From the NCBI GenBank assembly GCA_002189035.1, contig NEEC01000017.1:1054001-1118000 (forward strand): a stretch of DNA of 64,000 bases. The letters are read 5' to 3'. A program made the translations under genes and the position numbers. Each line of letters begins with the position of its first letter. Within the stretch, counting starts at the first letter, position 1. Positions 35,601 to 47,172 of the stretch are shown here, piece after piece. The notes under the pieces are model-generated. The model ran no database searches. It saw only the letters and a program-made list of their open reading frames with translations, and was not told where the DNA came from. Origin of the DNA: Utricularia gibba. Taxonomy: Eukaryota; Streptophyta; Magnoliopsida; Lamiales; Lentibulariaceae.

Positions 35601-36692
35601 CTTGCGATAGTGATGTCCTGAGAGCTGCAAACCAGGAAAACCATAATTTACATCTGATTTCTGAAGCTCTGCGCTTGAAGAAGAAGCATTATCCAGGTTC
35701 CTATCAACCCAAACATTCTGATGCTTTTGATTTTTTATGACAGTCAAAGGCATATTGTCAGCTGGCTGGTCTTGACCGTGGAAGCTCAATCCACTCCAGT
35801 CTTCTTCTGCAACAGCAGACTGCATGAGGGCACTCCATATGCCACTTTGTTGAGATTGAAACTTATCTCCATAGGAAATGCTTGCCGTTTTGCTGTTGAA
35901 ATCTCCTTTTCCAAGTTGGCTCCCACCAAATAAAAGGCCCAAGCTGTCATCATCGGTCTCATACAAGATCTTCCTTTCTAGAGGATCTAGAGAAGCATCA
36001 GCATCCGGTATGGTAAGATTAGATCCTTTAAAGGGAGAAGCTCCCTGCCAACTCGTATCTTCATCTCTCTGCACTCTGATTCTTTGGTTGGAATAATTTC
36101 CAGATACGATGTTATTATTCAAACTTTGAGCCGGTACCTCCCCAAAAAGATTATTCTCCTGAAACATTTGATTCGGAAGCAATGCACCATCTGCAATGCT
36201 TATTTGATCAGATGTGAAACTGGATTGTTGGCTGCCAAATGAGCTAGAAAAACTAGATGGATTTATACCAGATGTTCCAAGAAACTTGCAATTGTTCTTA
36301 GGCAGCATATTATCAGACTGACTTGAAAGCCCTTGGAATTGAGAATAAGGATTCAAGTTCTTATCACTATTTGAAGATACGGAACCATACCCAGACACAT
36401 CAAATTGCGGCGTCAATATGCCCTGACCATGATTCTGCCCTGGAAAGCCGGTGGGGAACCCTTGGTACACATTCGCTCCACCCTGCTGCATCATCCGCAT
36501 ATTTCCCAAAGCATGCATTTGGGGATCAAGAGGAGGTTCCCCAACATTGGAGGCAAACTGTACACCAGACGATTGCTTCAATGAACCTAATTGATTCAAA
36601 TACTCCTGATTTCTGGAATCACCCAAATCGTGAAGTTGCTGATTCTGCTGGAGCTCCTTCAGCTGTTTAAACATAATCTGCCGCTGCAACAT
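32642..36692 (-). CDS. Large plant-specific low-complexity protein (dentin sialophosphoprotein-like), N-terminus not found
   Basis: This belongs to a plant family of unknown function (Arabidopsis At5g07940/07970/07980 group). Exons inferred: 36692-35477, 35352-35270, 35157-35027, 34931-34850, 34758-33689, 33605-33557, 33471-33245, 33158-33051 and 32864-32642. They sum to 3189 nt (1062 residues) in phase. Family landmarks are the Gln-rich coil LQRQIMFKQLKELQQNQQL, WSALMQSAVAEEDWSGLSFH, KKRKVVAFETMPWHKEV, RRLVFTTLLTQKVLRPAPA, a coiled coil in VKGLESRVKKIEADLSRLDK, and a C-terminal INRFARLHSR. The first exon shown starts at an acceptor (36701-36702), so upstream coding exons are expected. The usual N-terminus (MPGNEVGDRVH-type) is not visible between here and RPL6. 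Either it is lost or the protein starts at the internal ATG. Confidence 0.8.
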
Positions 36693-36700
36693 CTGCACAT

Positions 36701-38028
36701 CTATGACAAGCTTGCACTAATAGCTAAACGAAACCGTCCTCAAATTCAACCTTCCATCAAGAAAACCAAATGACAACAAGATTATGACAAGAAGGACCAA
36801 TTGGAATACGCCACAAGCCTCTGAACCGGCTCCAGTTTCCCCAGCGAAACCAAAACACGCAAAATTTCCTAAAATACACTCAACCTCTGGCCAATTCACA
36901 TCGGAAAACAACAAATCGACATGAAAATTTCACACTACAAAAAAACAAAAAACAAGCACGCGCCTCACAACATACACACAACTTGCGAAATTTTGCTCAC
37001 ACCCTTTCTCCTCCCCGCCGCATACACAGATACAAATTTATGCTGCAGCTCAGTTTTGCTTTTCCTTCGTTTTGTTTTCCGGGCAGGTACTCGGTAATAA
37101 AAGCCATTAAGGGAAAAAAAATTACGAAATACAGAACTACGAAAAAAGTGGCTAGGTTCGGGCCCGAGCCTGAGGTCCCGAAATAGGTTGCGGATCCCCA
37201 GACCTGGAGAGAGAATTTTCCTCGTCGTTTAGTATCGTGGCGGCGGATCGGAAACCTAGACGCCAGTTTGGATTCTCGATTTGGGGATTTCGTTATTACT
37301 AAAACTTTTTAAATATTAATTTTAAAACATTACATTTATAGTTTTCAAATAATTCTAAAAAAATATCATACTCGTAATTTTCAAATAATTCATATTCGAA
37401 AATTCCCAAATCAAAATACGTTCAACCTTATTTCAATTGTTTCAATACACTTAAACGTCAATCTAACAACAAAAACTCAATTGGTATCACGTCCATTTTG
37501 ATTCAAGAGTTCTAAACAACATATTAATACGTTGATAGTAAAATATTAATATATTTAAATATAATATAATTTAATATATATATATATATATAATCAATTA
37601 TATATAATAATAATAAGTATGAATATAGAAGTGATATATATAATTAGGACTCACTTCCCCATTTGTAAATACTATTGGGGAAACTATAAAGGGTATTATC
37701 TATATATGTATATATAAAGGGTATTATCTAATTTATATAGATAATACCCTTTATATACACCTTGCCACGTCATCATAAGGAAAAAAAACAAAAAAGCGCG
37801 GCAGTTGCTTCAAAGATGGGCAAGAGTCACATTGCAGCAAAGTCAAATTGCATTATGACACGCTTGTCTTATTACAACGTGAGCGTGCTATATACCACCA
37901 GCCACGTGTGCCTATTGACCTGCCTTTTTCTTTTTCTAAAAGAAGAAATTTTGAGTGCAGTGAAGAAGTGTTGGGGGTTATGCAAGAACAAGTCTTTTTT
38001 GGGCGAGTCCAATGGGGGAGGAGGATTT
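36701..38028. other. Promoter-side spacer
   Basis: This contains the probable leader and leader intron of the minus-strand low-complexity gene (36701-37260), then AT-rich DNA, a TA microsatellite (about 37574-37592), a perfect palindrome (listed separately), and the RPL6 3' region. No other coding sequence is seen. Confidence 0.4.
37685..37757. repeat. Perfect 20-bp inverted repeat with a third direct copy
   Basis: TATATAAAGGGTATTATCTA (37711-37730) is matched exactly in reverse complement at 37738-37757 across a 7-bp spacer. A third, direct copy of its inner 18 bp lies at 37685-37702. The arms can form a stable hairpin. No coding or RNA gene is evident around it. Confidence 0.9.
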
Positions 38029-39250
38029 TTACTTCTTTTTGCCTGCTTTGCCTTCTTTCCTCTTCACAATCTCGTCTGCATACTTCACGCCCTTGCCTTT
38101 GTATGGCTCTGGAGGTCTCCATTTTCTTATGGAAGCGGCGAACTGGCCGATGGCGGATTTGTCGAATCCGGAGACTGTGATCCTTGTGTTCTCGTCCACC
38201 TTCACCTGCAGGCCGGCAGGGATTTCCATTCGGACAGGATGAGAGAAACCGAGGTTGAGGACTATGTCTTTTCCTTCCACTGCAGCACGGTATCCTGTTC
38301 CGACCAACTGGAGTTTCTTCTCGAAACCTTTGGAGACGCCCACCACCATGTTGTCAGTCAGCGTCCTGAGGGGTTCAAGTGACAAGCAAACTGAGCAGCA
38401 GACATGATAACTAGTGAAATGAAGAAATGGTCCATGATCATCGTATTCGGCATGATGTCTGTGTTGCCTGGACTAAGGGGTTGCAAAATGACGATAGGTA
38501 CCTGAATAAGCCATGCATCTGGTTGGCTCTTCTGGATTCCACTGCTTTTTTCACCATGAGAACTCCGGATTCATCCTTGAGAAGCTGAATTTCTCGTGGA
38601 TAAGTAATAGAAAGCTCTCCAAGAGGACCTTGGACTTTCAGATCTTGGCCTGCCTGTGTAAGAGTCACAGTGGATGGGACAGTAATTGGCTGCTTCCCAA
38701 TTCTGGACTCCTTGCATTCCACAGTTCTCAAAACGATGATACGAGGTGCAGGGACACCCGAAGCACGAAAACCATTTAGATCACCAAGGAAACGGCTACT
38801 CAGGCAACTGGTTGGAAGCAATACAGTTAATCAAAGTTTCCCAGCTATGGAAGATGCAACATTCAGAAGAAAACAGCACCACCATGGCAACACATTACAA
38901 ATGCGGAATGGAACACTTAAGTCACCAGGCAATCTGAAATCAGTCAATTGATCCATTCGTAATCAGAGGATTCTGTTTTTCAGGTTTTAGATCAGTTACA
39001 GTATCCCTAACTCTCATAAACCAAATTAATTTTCCAAAGTGAACAACTTTTCTATCTGAACGGATTCAGAAAGAACATATTAATTTCGACTACATCAACA
39101 AACCTACAAAAATGCTGCACTTATGCATTCAGGGAAGATTCAATTAAAGAAAATACAGCTGATGAATTTCCTATTTCAACCTCTGGATAATAAAGATTGA
39201 TAACTCAAAAGGCACCTGGACTGCGGAGAAGCAACCAGTGGCAACCCCAT
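38029..39250 (-). CDS. RPL6: 50S ribosomal protein L6, chloroplastic
   Basis: This is nuclear-encoded uL6 of the plastid large subunit, located near the factor-binding stalk base. Exons 39250-39216, 38807-38502 and 38365-38029 sum to 678 nt (225 residues). The N-terminal approximately 40 residues ([18 protein letters not shown]) are Ser-rich and look like a chloroplast transit peptide. The mature part begins around [12 protein letters not shown]. Two uL6 repeats are present, with [14 protein letters not shown] in the first, and [18 protein letters not shown] and [19 protein letters not shown] in the second. The C-terminus is [18 protein letters not shown], typical of L6. It is complete and unbroken. 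Confidence 0.96.
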
Positions 39251-39622
39251 TTTTTCAACTAGCCCTGCAGTAGAAAGAAAAAACTTGGAATCAATAGATT
39301 TCACTCTTTCTAATCCACTCCATTACTTAATTAGTTTCATGTAAACAAACATCACTTAAACTGGACACTTTCCCGTACTCTCAGAAAAATAAAAACACAA
39401 ATGAAGTGACGAAGAAGATCCCATCAACAATGGAGGTTATCTCAAGATACTAAAACCTAAAAATTCCCAAAAAGAACGCGAAATACACCTTAATCACGTA
39501 TTTGTACCCAGAAAAAAAAAACCCCCCGGCACCGGAGTAGAGCACAGCAGCGGAACGGTCGGAACAGAAGTTGAGATAAGGTAACGTTCAGAAGCTGCGA
39601 AAGTAAAGTGGCCTCCTACTAT

Positions 39623-39690
39623 TGGGCCTTCTTCAATGGGCTCATGAACACAACCAGGTTGAACGACCCAAATAGATTCACGTAGGCCCA
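39623..39690 (-). promoter_or_regulatory. Site II motif cluster upstream of RPL6
   Basis: TGGGCC (39623-39628), TGGGCT (39637-39642) and a reverse TGGGCC (39685-39690) lie about 370-440 bp upstream of the RPL6 ATG. Site II clusters are characteristic of plant ribosomal-protein and organelle-biogenesis promoters and bind TCP factors. Assignment to RPL6 is by proximity. Confidence 0.55.
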
Positions 39691-40157
39691 AATTTCAAAA
39701 AGTCTCCAAAATGGGTGGGAGGTGCGAAATTCAGGGTGCGTACACGCGAGATTCATTGTTTTCACAAATTCGATTTTTCGGGTATGTTAAAGGTGCATTA
39801 TTTTGAAATATAAATATATTATACAAATTAATACAATTACAAATAAAACAAAATAATCAAATACAACAACTAATTCCATGAAATCACAAGGAATCATCCA
39901 ACGTAGTCCCGAGAACTGTTGATGGTAGTTTATCAGGGTTAGAAGCATGACTTCTCTTCTGATGAACTAAACAAACGTGCATTTGATTCATAATCAGGCA
40001 GGTCTCCAGTACACAAATTAACCGGCAAAAGGCAGGAACTTGAAAGAGAACTTAGAATACGAGAAGCCAAAATACTAAAAGTTTGTTCAGAAAGACACCA
40101 GACCCCTCTGAAGGAAACCAGCTTCAGGGGTGTGTGTAAAACGAGTTTATTCGCCTT
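39691..40157. other. Spacer between RPL6 promoter and RNA-binding protein 3' end
   Basis: No gene is seen here. Its right part is probably the 3' UTR of the minus-strand glycine-rich RNA-binding protein. Confidence 0.4.
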
Positions 40158-41295
40158 CTATTTCCTCGTATTGGCGTAGTCATCCTCATCCTTGTTCAAA
40201 TCATCTCCAAAGACTTCAGCATCGGGCCCTCGTAGCCATCTTCCAATGGTTCTTGAATCCCATCACTTCTGTTATGTGGGCTGGAAGTGAAGTCCGTTTG
40301 ATGTCCAGGGAAATTGCTGCCGCTACTGTTGCCAAAGCCGCCGCCCAAGGAATCATCGCCACCATAGCTGCTGCGGTAACCGCCACTCACGTTATCAGAA
40401 GCACCGAATCCACCAGTATTAGCAAAGTTGCCTCCGCCAGAGTAACCGTCACTCACACTATCAGAAGCACCAAAGCCACCGGTATTCGCAAAATTGCCTC
40501 CACCACCGGAGTAACCGCCACCACCCCGATAACCGGAATCCTGACCTCCATACCCACCACCTCCGTACCCACCGTACCACCGCCTCCGTACCCACCACCT
40601 CCATAACCCCCTCGTGGTTTATCTGCAGCATAGTTCACTCTAATTCTGCGACCATGTAGATCCTGAAAAGCTTATATCAGATGTGGAATTCTAGTTGTGA
40701 AATGTCAACTGACGAGCAATACCACATTAGAGTAACACATCAGCTACATTGATTGATTGAACAACAAACTTCTAAACATTTCAGGAGCAACTGGTAGCAT
40801 AGAAAAAACTTAATGTTTTATCACCTGGCCATCAAGAGCCTGAATAGCGCTGGAAGCATCTTCAGTCGTAGTGTAACTGACAAAGCCAAAACCACGTGAC
40901 CGGCCGGAATCCCGGTCCAAAATGACTCTAGCTGTAAGTTGGAAAATTTTATGAAGCTTATGGCAAATTCACCTAAACTATGCAAATAATTATATCCCAA
41001 TGGAAACTTATACCTTCAACCACTTCACCGTACTGAGCAAACGCTTCCCTCAAACTCATTTCATCGGTGTTATAAGAGAGGCCTGGAGCAAGAGAAGAGC
41101 ATGAAGCACGCAGAAAACGAGAATAAGAACTACATATTATGAAACATCATGGTGTCAACCTCCGACAAAAAGTTTCGATGATGACATCCATCTTACTGAC
41201 TGGAGAAGTGAGCCATTTCCAGTAGAAAGCCCTGGCATGAGACTTTTGCCATAATTCTTCGTCAAAATTTTTCCGATTCTGTTGAAAAAAGCCAT
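40158..41295 (-). CDS. Glycine-rich RNA-binding protein, mitochondrial type (two one-base frame breaks)
   Basis: This is an RRM protein with a Gly-rich tail, of the class linked to organelle RNA editing/processing and cold response. Exons: 41295-41160, 41082-41014, 40931-40825 and 40662-40158. A Ser/basic N-terminus (MAFFNRIGKILTKNYGKSLM) fits a mitochondrial presequence. The RRM follows, with RNP2 KLFVGGLSYN and RNP1 RSRGFGFVSY, then RRIRVNYAADKPRGG and a Gly/Tyr/Ser tail. The tail loses frame near 40577-40578 (a G-run on the coding strand) and again near 40227. With both restored it ends DDLNKDEDDYANTRK, as expected for the family, and the total becomes 819 nt (272 residues). As written, the protein would run into a Val/Ile-rich alternate frame after the first break. 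Confidence 0.9.
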
Positions 41296-41780
41296 TTCCG
41301 CAACACACAATGGCCTGCACCCACCATGAGAGAAGGAATCAATGGAGAGAAACATACCCAACGCTCGGTGTATAATTTCAGCACGTGTTGAACAAACTAT
41401 TGCAAAATATTGCATACTCTCCCTCTGGATAACCAACTTCAAAGTCATTCCAAACATCAAAACGAAAGACTCCATAAGCCGATCACTTTCATCCACATGC
41501 CGCACACTTCACTCCAATCAAATATCAAAACTACTGATACACGTCAAAAAGCTTGGTAATTTCCCTGAAAGTTACAGCTTTTCGAAAAGAAATTGCCAAC
41601 AGTCGCATAAGCCCTACAAATGCATCGATTTCGAAAAAAAAAAGGAACCAATAAAAATCTAACACAAATCAAAGAAACGGCACCGAATCGTGCCCTTACG
41701 AAGGAAACTGGTAGCGAAAAGCACCTCCAAGTGAGCGAACCTACGCCGGGATTTTCCCACAATCGAACTCCAAGTGCCGA

Positions 41781-41920
41781 GGGTTTAGGGTTTAGTACTT
41801 TGCGTGTGATCTGCTGTGCGCAACTCCAGGACTTGAAGGCTAATCCAGCCGTCGGATACAATGGGGCCCAAAAAGGCATTACAGATGTTGGGCTATGGTT
41901 GGCCAAACCCACTGGGCCCA
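41781..41920 (-). promoter_or_regulatory. Telo-box and site II motifs upstream of the glycine-rich RBP
   Basis: A telo-box (AAACCCTAA on the minus strand, within 41781-41795) is combined with TGGGCC/TGGGCT elements at 41865-41870, 41889-41894 and 41913-41920. This telo-box plus site II pairing is a known signature of plant translation- and RNA-related promoters. It lies about 500-600 bp upstream of the ATG at 41295. Confidence 0.6.
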
Positions 41921-42501
41921 TTTTCGATAATCACAACCCACTTCTGATTCTTAAATACGCTGTTTTGTGAATCAAATTTATGCCATAATTTTATTTAATT
42001 TATTAAATAAATTAATAATTCGAATTTCAAGACTAATTTTAGAAATTATCATTTATTAAAATTTTATGATACAATAGAAAATTAATTAAAAAATCATACT
42101 ATAAAATTCACATATAATTCAAAAATATATTTAGATCATGTGTATTAAATTTTATAATATAATTTAATTTTTTTCAGGTTTTATAATATCATATAAAATA
42201 ATTTTATAATATAAAATTTATTTTACTTTATACAATTTAAAACAGTTTTTAAAAATACACATGTCCGAACGGTTCAATGTTGGACCAATTCAAGCATGGG
42301 TTCGACCGGCTCCAATGGATTGGCTTTTTGTGTAACATGTCTGAACCGGAGACTCGTTTTTTAGTTTTTTCATGGTCCTTACAAACAAGTTATACACTCA
42401 TTTATTGCAACAGTACAGATCCAGCATCGTGTATATTGTATTTTGCAAAAAAAACAAAGGAGACGAAGAGGGTAACTGTGTCAGTGTCCGAATACCTACC
42501 A
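41921..42501. other. AT-rich spacer
   Basis: AT-rich sequence separates the RNA-binding protein promoter from the EXO70 3' end. No gene is seen. Confidence 0.4.
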
Positions 42502-44433
42502 TTACCATTTCTTGAGGCCTCCATGTAAAGATCCCTGTGATCCTCCAAAGAGATCTGAGAGATAATTTTCCAGATCCTCCGATGTGTACTTGACATGCTT
42601 CTCAGGTATATGGTCGCAGTGTCTTTGGAAGGAACGATATGCGTGAGTCACATTGGACGATACTGAGAGTTTGAGATTCTCCCTGAGCTCCTCGTTGGGG
42701 ATGATCCACCCTGTTTGAGTTCGGTAGACCTCTTCAAAGGCAAGGTAGAAGCCGCGCAGTCTTTCTTTGATGATGTTGCGACAAGTGGCGTTGCTGATCC
42801 CTTCGTCTCGCAGGAAGGCGACGATTGGGCTCCAAGTGAGCCTCTGATAGCACATCGTATGATACTGAACCAGCCGGTTGTGTTTCCGGATCCAGTCGTC
42901 TTCCAGAATGGTCTGAAGATGATAGTCCCTGGCCTTGTCCGTCATGTACTGTATGTTGTTCATCAAGAAGATGTGTTGCAGGGATTCATTCTTGCAGAGC
43001 AACGCTTTCTCGATGAGGTTGCGTTCCAGGATCTCAGCCATGGATCTCAAGTGCCTCACCGTCGGAGAAGCGTCTGGCGCCTGAGAGGCATTCAGCTCCG
43101 GCTCTTTCTGAGGGCTGATCGCCGGTGAAACAGTAACAGAGGATTCATTGCCAGAGCCCATCATCAGCTCATCCAAAGTTCTTCTCCAACCCGTGAGAGT
43201 TCTCAGGTAGTTCATGACATATTTAGTGAGAACATGAACTCCACCATCGGCCTCGATTGCAGAAGTATGTGAGGCAATACGACCCTGAAATTCAACAACA
43301 GTTGCTCTTGCACAGTCTCCCAGTCTCCAAAGGGCATCTTCACACTCCCTGGTAATACATAAGCCATCCTCGGAGTACAGCGTTGTTACCTTTTGTCTGA
43401 GCTCTGAAACAGCTTCATACATGTCGAGGAGCCGAATCAGCTTTTCGGGTCGACGGGGGCCAACAGCCATGGCGTCGGTGAAGTTCAGAAGTGCCTGAAC
43501 AGCGGCTCTTGAACACTCATAAAAACAGGTGTTGCTCACGGATTCGATATCTCCAAATATCTGATCAGCTAGTGACTTTTCACCCACAAGATAGAATTCA
43601 ACAAAGGGCCTCATGGCTTTGAGCCATTTCCCAATCTTGCTGTTTAGTTTCTTCCAACTCATCTTGGAGACGTCTTCGATGCTCAGATTTTCCAGTTCGA
43701 GGCTCAAAAGGAGCTCATCCAGTGCATGTTTTCGAGCATTCACATAGACATGAAAACATTCATGGCCATAATTCGATCTGTACATCAGGTTAACAATGCT
43801 TTTCAGGAAAAGGGTGACTTCTTGAGGCACAAGCTCTACAGCATAATCCACAGATTCATCGCAGCTGCTGTCTCTTTGCTCTAACTCTTCAAAAGGATTA
43901 TCCCCCATTGATAGAACCGACCCTTCATCGGCATTCTCCTCCTCACTCGACCGAAATGATGTTTGCTCTTCCTCACTCGGCTGCCAGTTATGCAGAAGCA
44001 GCCTTCTGAACTCCTGTTCCAGTACAGCCATTCCGCTCTGGAGCAGATCATGTGCTCGGTGAAGCAACGTATCATAGTTTCTGCTGCTATTCCCACGTTC
44101 CAAGACCGTGGTCAGTTGATAGGCTTCTTCTACTGCATTCAGAAAAGCATACGCTTCCTCAGGATCCCAAATCACGGATGGCTCCTCAAAGTCATAACTC
44201 ATGATCTTAGTCTCAATCATACTCAGCTGCTGCTCGATCTCACCTACCTCCGGACCACCAATTTCCGTGGATAGAGCAATACTGATCAATCGATAACCCA
44301 AACTTGCCATCGTCTTCCTGGTGCCGCATCCTAAACTCCCGTTTGATTCTAGGGATCTAATAATTTTTTCCAAACTAGCGATCAACTCCGCCTCTTCTTC
44401 CACAGCGGTCTTCATTACTGAGATACTCCCCAT
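42502..44433 (-). CDS. EXO70 exocyst subunit
   Basis: This is a subunit of the exocyst complex that tethers secretory vesicles at the plasma membrane and binds phosphoinositides through its C-terminal domain. It is a single-exon gene of 643 codons from ATG 44433 (MGSISVMKTAVEEEAELI); a second ATG 6 codons on is an alternative. The N-terminal half contains the coiled-coil-like region with FRRLLLHNW. The EXO70 domain covers about residues 260-625, with WKKLNSKIGKWLKAMRPFVE, NFTDAMAVGPRRPEKLIRLL, FLMNNIQYMTDKA and, near the end, CRNIIKERLRGFYLAFEEVY followed by YTSEDLENYLSDLFGG. Intronless structure is common in plant EXO70 clades other than EXO70A; the exact clade is not assigned here. It is complete and unbroken. 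Confidence 0.95.
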   Translation of the reverse strand: MGSISVMKTAVEEEAELIASLEKIIRSLESNGSLGCGTRKTMASLGYRLISIALSTEIGGPEVGEIEQQLSMIETKIMSYDFEEPSVIWDPEEAYAFLNAVEEAYQLTTVLERGNSSRNYDTLLHRAHDLLQSGMAVLEQEFRRLLLHNWQPSEEEQTSFRSSEEENADEGSVLSMGDNPFEELEQRDSSCDESVDYAVELVPQEVTLFLKSIVNLMYRSNYGHECFHVYVNARKHALDELLLSLELENLSIEDVSKMSWKKLNSKIGKWLKAMRPFVEFYLVGEKSLADQIFGDIESVSNTCFYECSRAAVQALLNFTDAMAVGPRRPEKLIRLLDMYEAVSELRQKVTTLYSEDGLCITRECEDALWRLGDCARATVVEFQGRIASHTSAIEADGGVHVLTKYVMNYLRTLTGWRRTLDELMMGSGNESSVTVSPAISPQKEPELNASQAPDASPTVRHLRSMAEILERNLIEKALLCKNESLQHIFLMNNIQYMTDKARDYHLQTILEDDWIRKHNRLVQYHTMCYQRLTWSPIVAFLRDEGISNATCRNIIKERLRGFYLAFEEVYRTQTGWIIPNEELRENLKLSVSSNVTHAYRSFQRHCDHIPEKHVKYTSEDLENYLSDLFGGSQGSLHGGLKKW

Positions 44434-47172
44434 ATCGTAACAGCAGCACAAAGATTCACACCCACAAAAACTGGACCCAACCCATACAAATTTTCGGGAA
44501 AAAAACAACCAAAGAATCCATCAAGATTAACTTTCTTTGCAAGCCCAGATGAAGGGAAAACTAAAGAGTTACTTCAAGAGATAAAGATGATAAGTTCTTC
44601 CAAGCATGACTGGCACCTACCAACCCATCTTCCAAACCTGGGCAGAAAAAGCTGTTCGACTCCAAGGGCTATGGAACCTGCATCTGGAAACAGATTAGGG
44701 AATCAAATAAAAACTGCAGGCGAGGCACGGCGGTCTTCGCAGAAAAGTCGCGAAGTCAACGGTCGTCGTGGCTGGTCAAGCCTTGCAGAGCAAGGGAGGT
44801 GGTGTGTTTGTTCACGAGGGTGGTTTTGTATTTTCACAACCCATTGGGCAATAATGGACTTCATGAATATGACTACAGTTGACTTTTCTTCATAATTTAA
44901 GACACTTTCAACACATTTCCGGACATGGTATGAAATAATTTCTAGAAGTACTCACCGAGCATGCCTTAACGATTTTCGCATACAAAAACATTTTTTCATT
45001 TTTGCCCCCCAACGACCACCCCCTTTGAATAAGTCAAAGCTGTGGAATCGCCACAAGCCAAAACTAGAGCTACGTTGCACTATTCCGTGGAAAATCACGC
45101 ACCTGATCAATGTATACATGTAAGGTGCATATGTATATATATATATATTTAATCTTAATCAAGAGACATTAAGTGTGTTCTTTATTCCCTAACTTGAGTT
45201 TTGATATTAAATGGTTTATTATCTCAATATTCCTCTTATTTGAGTACGTTTCTTAACATATTTTGTATACTTGAATTATTTCTTGTTTTAAAACTCTTCT
45301 TTTTTAAGTAGATTCCTTAACTTAATTTTTTAGATTTATGTAATATATATATATATTAAATAACGTAGTCTTAACACATCCTAAAAATCGAATTTTTAAT
45401 ATCAATGAATCTCACACCCACACCAAAATCACACACCAAACAATCCCTTTTGGTGCAACCTACGACTAAAGTCGTCGACGGGCCTGAATATGGGGTCCCA
45501 CTCAGCAAAGGAAAATGGATCACACCTGGCCCAATCCTCGGCTTTGGATGTATATCATTTTTTTTCCCCAAAAATAATACTTTTTAATAAAATAAAATTA
45601 GATTTCAACCTTCTATGTTTATTTTCGAAAAAAATAGTTTTAAACAAAAACTAGTTTAGAATAAATATTAAATATATCTTATACAATATAGTTTATTTTA
45701 ATTCAATTTTTACGGTATTATCCTTTTATATACATTTTCTCTAATATTTTTTATTATTTGTTTAAATTTGGCGACAAGCGAGACGTAGATGTTTGCCACG
45801 TGGATCCCGCTCGACCGTCCTTTTAGTATTGGGCCCTGTACGGAAACGTTGACTGGGCCGCTGTTGTGGCCCGATTAGTGCATTAATCTTCCACGTGGCG
45901 CTTTCGGTCAAGAATCAGACCTCTCCCTCTCTGTGGTCCAAATTCATAACTCTACCGTACAAAATCCAAATCGAAAAGCTTTTCCCCTTTGCTTTCCGTA
46001 GCATTTCATGCTCGTAACTTCCTCAAGTCGTATACTCCACTTTTCTTTTTCTTTTAATTCCCTTTCCCTCAAAAACATTTTTCCTGGAATTATTTTAATG
46101 ATTTAAAAATGACTATCGAACAACAATAGTATAAAATTAAAATCCCGCAGCGAAAACGACAACTCAAAAGCCAAACATTCTCTACAATTTAATCGATAAA
46201 ATTTACAAAAATATTTCTCATTATTTTAATATTATTTTTATTTGACATAATTAATTTATACTATTTCAAAATAATGATAAAATTGATCTTAAAAAATTTG
46301 GCATCTACTATTTTATCATAATTGATATTACTAGTTTTCAATTGTGTAAAAATTTTGATAAAATTAGTTTTCAACTAATCGTGTCTAATTTTTTCAATAA
46401 TAAAGATTAATTGTATCTAATATTCAAATAATAAGAGATTACAAATATATAAAATACAAAGAAATATCAATCTAACTTCTTAAGTAGTATTGATACGATA
46501 CGTGTTATGTATCAGTTACGTTGGTGTGATTATGCTATGTACTCAGTTGTAACCTTTGAGATATTATACCAAAATTCGTTTGAATCGGTATTTGATTGAT
46601 TAGCCATGCGATTTGACGAACCGGGTTTAATATATTTGAATGATAGTCATGATATATTGCAACAATGAGTTTCGAATAATAGTCTTATTGGTTACAAGAA
46701 TGACAAAATATGGGACATCTAGAAAACTAACTATAGTTATTTTCTGTATCACATACTAAGATCAATTTTTTTATATATACGATGTTTATTTTTATCATAT
46801 ATTAAGAATATGATGGCTAGTTTTTCTAATTCATCCGAAAAAATACTTAGTTTTGGAAGTGTGAATATGCGTTCACATTTTCATTTGAATTTCTTCTATA
46901 TGCAAAGTGTGTGACTTTATTGCATTTCTTTTTCTTACTTATTGTTCACGTAGCATTTATTGGGTTTTCGTTTTCGCGGCTGAGTGCGTGGGTTTCTGTG
47001 CTGTAGCAACTAAAGCACATAGATCTACTTCATTTCCTTTCCAGGGTTTCACTTGGGATCTTCTTGATAGTACTGCGCCTCGCAGGTGCACGTTTCAGTC
47101 ATCTTGTTTGATTCTTGGCATGTTTACAGCTGGTTCAGGTTGAAGATTCGCCATTTGAGACGAGGGGAAGGG
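44434..47172. other. Long divergent spacer EXO70 / TCP
   Basis: A 2.7-kb region between divergent genes. About 44580-44880 is moderate-GC EXO70 leader or promoter. AT-rich sequence covers 44900-45760, a promoter-like block lies at 45790-45960 (listed), and very AT-rich DNA covers 46060-46900. The end of the block, with a possible acceptor CAG at 47127-47129, may be a leader intron of the TCP gene. No other coding gene is seen. Confidence 0.4.
45797..45897 (+). promoter_or_regulatory. Paired G-boxes with site II motifs, possible distal TCP promoter
   Basis: CACGTG at 45797-45802 and 45892-45897, each within CCACGTGG, flank TGGGCC-type elements at about 45829-45860. A pyrimidine-rich stretch near 45920-45945 follows. 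The arrangement resembles a light/ABA-responsive plant promoter. It is about 1.3 kb from the TCP ATG, so it would require a long leader intron to belong to that gene. Confidence 0.35.
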
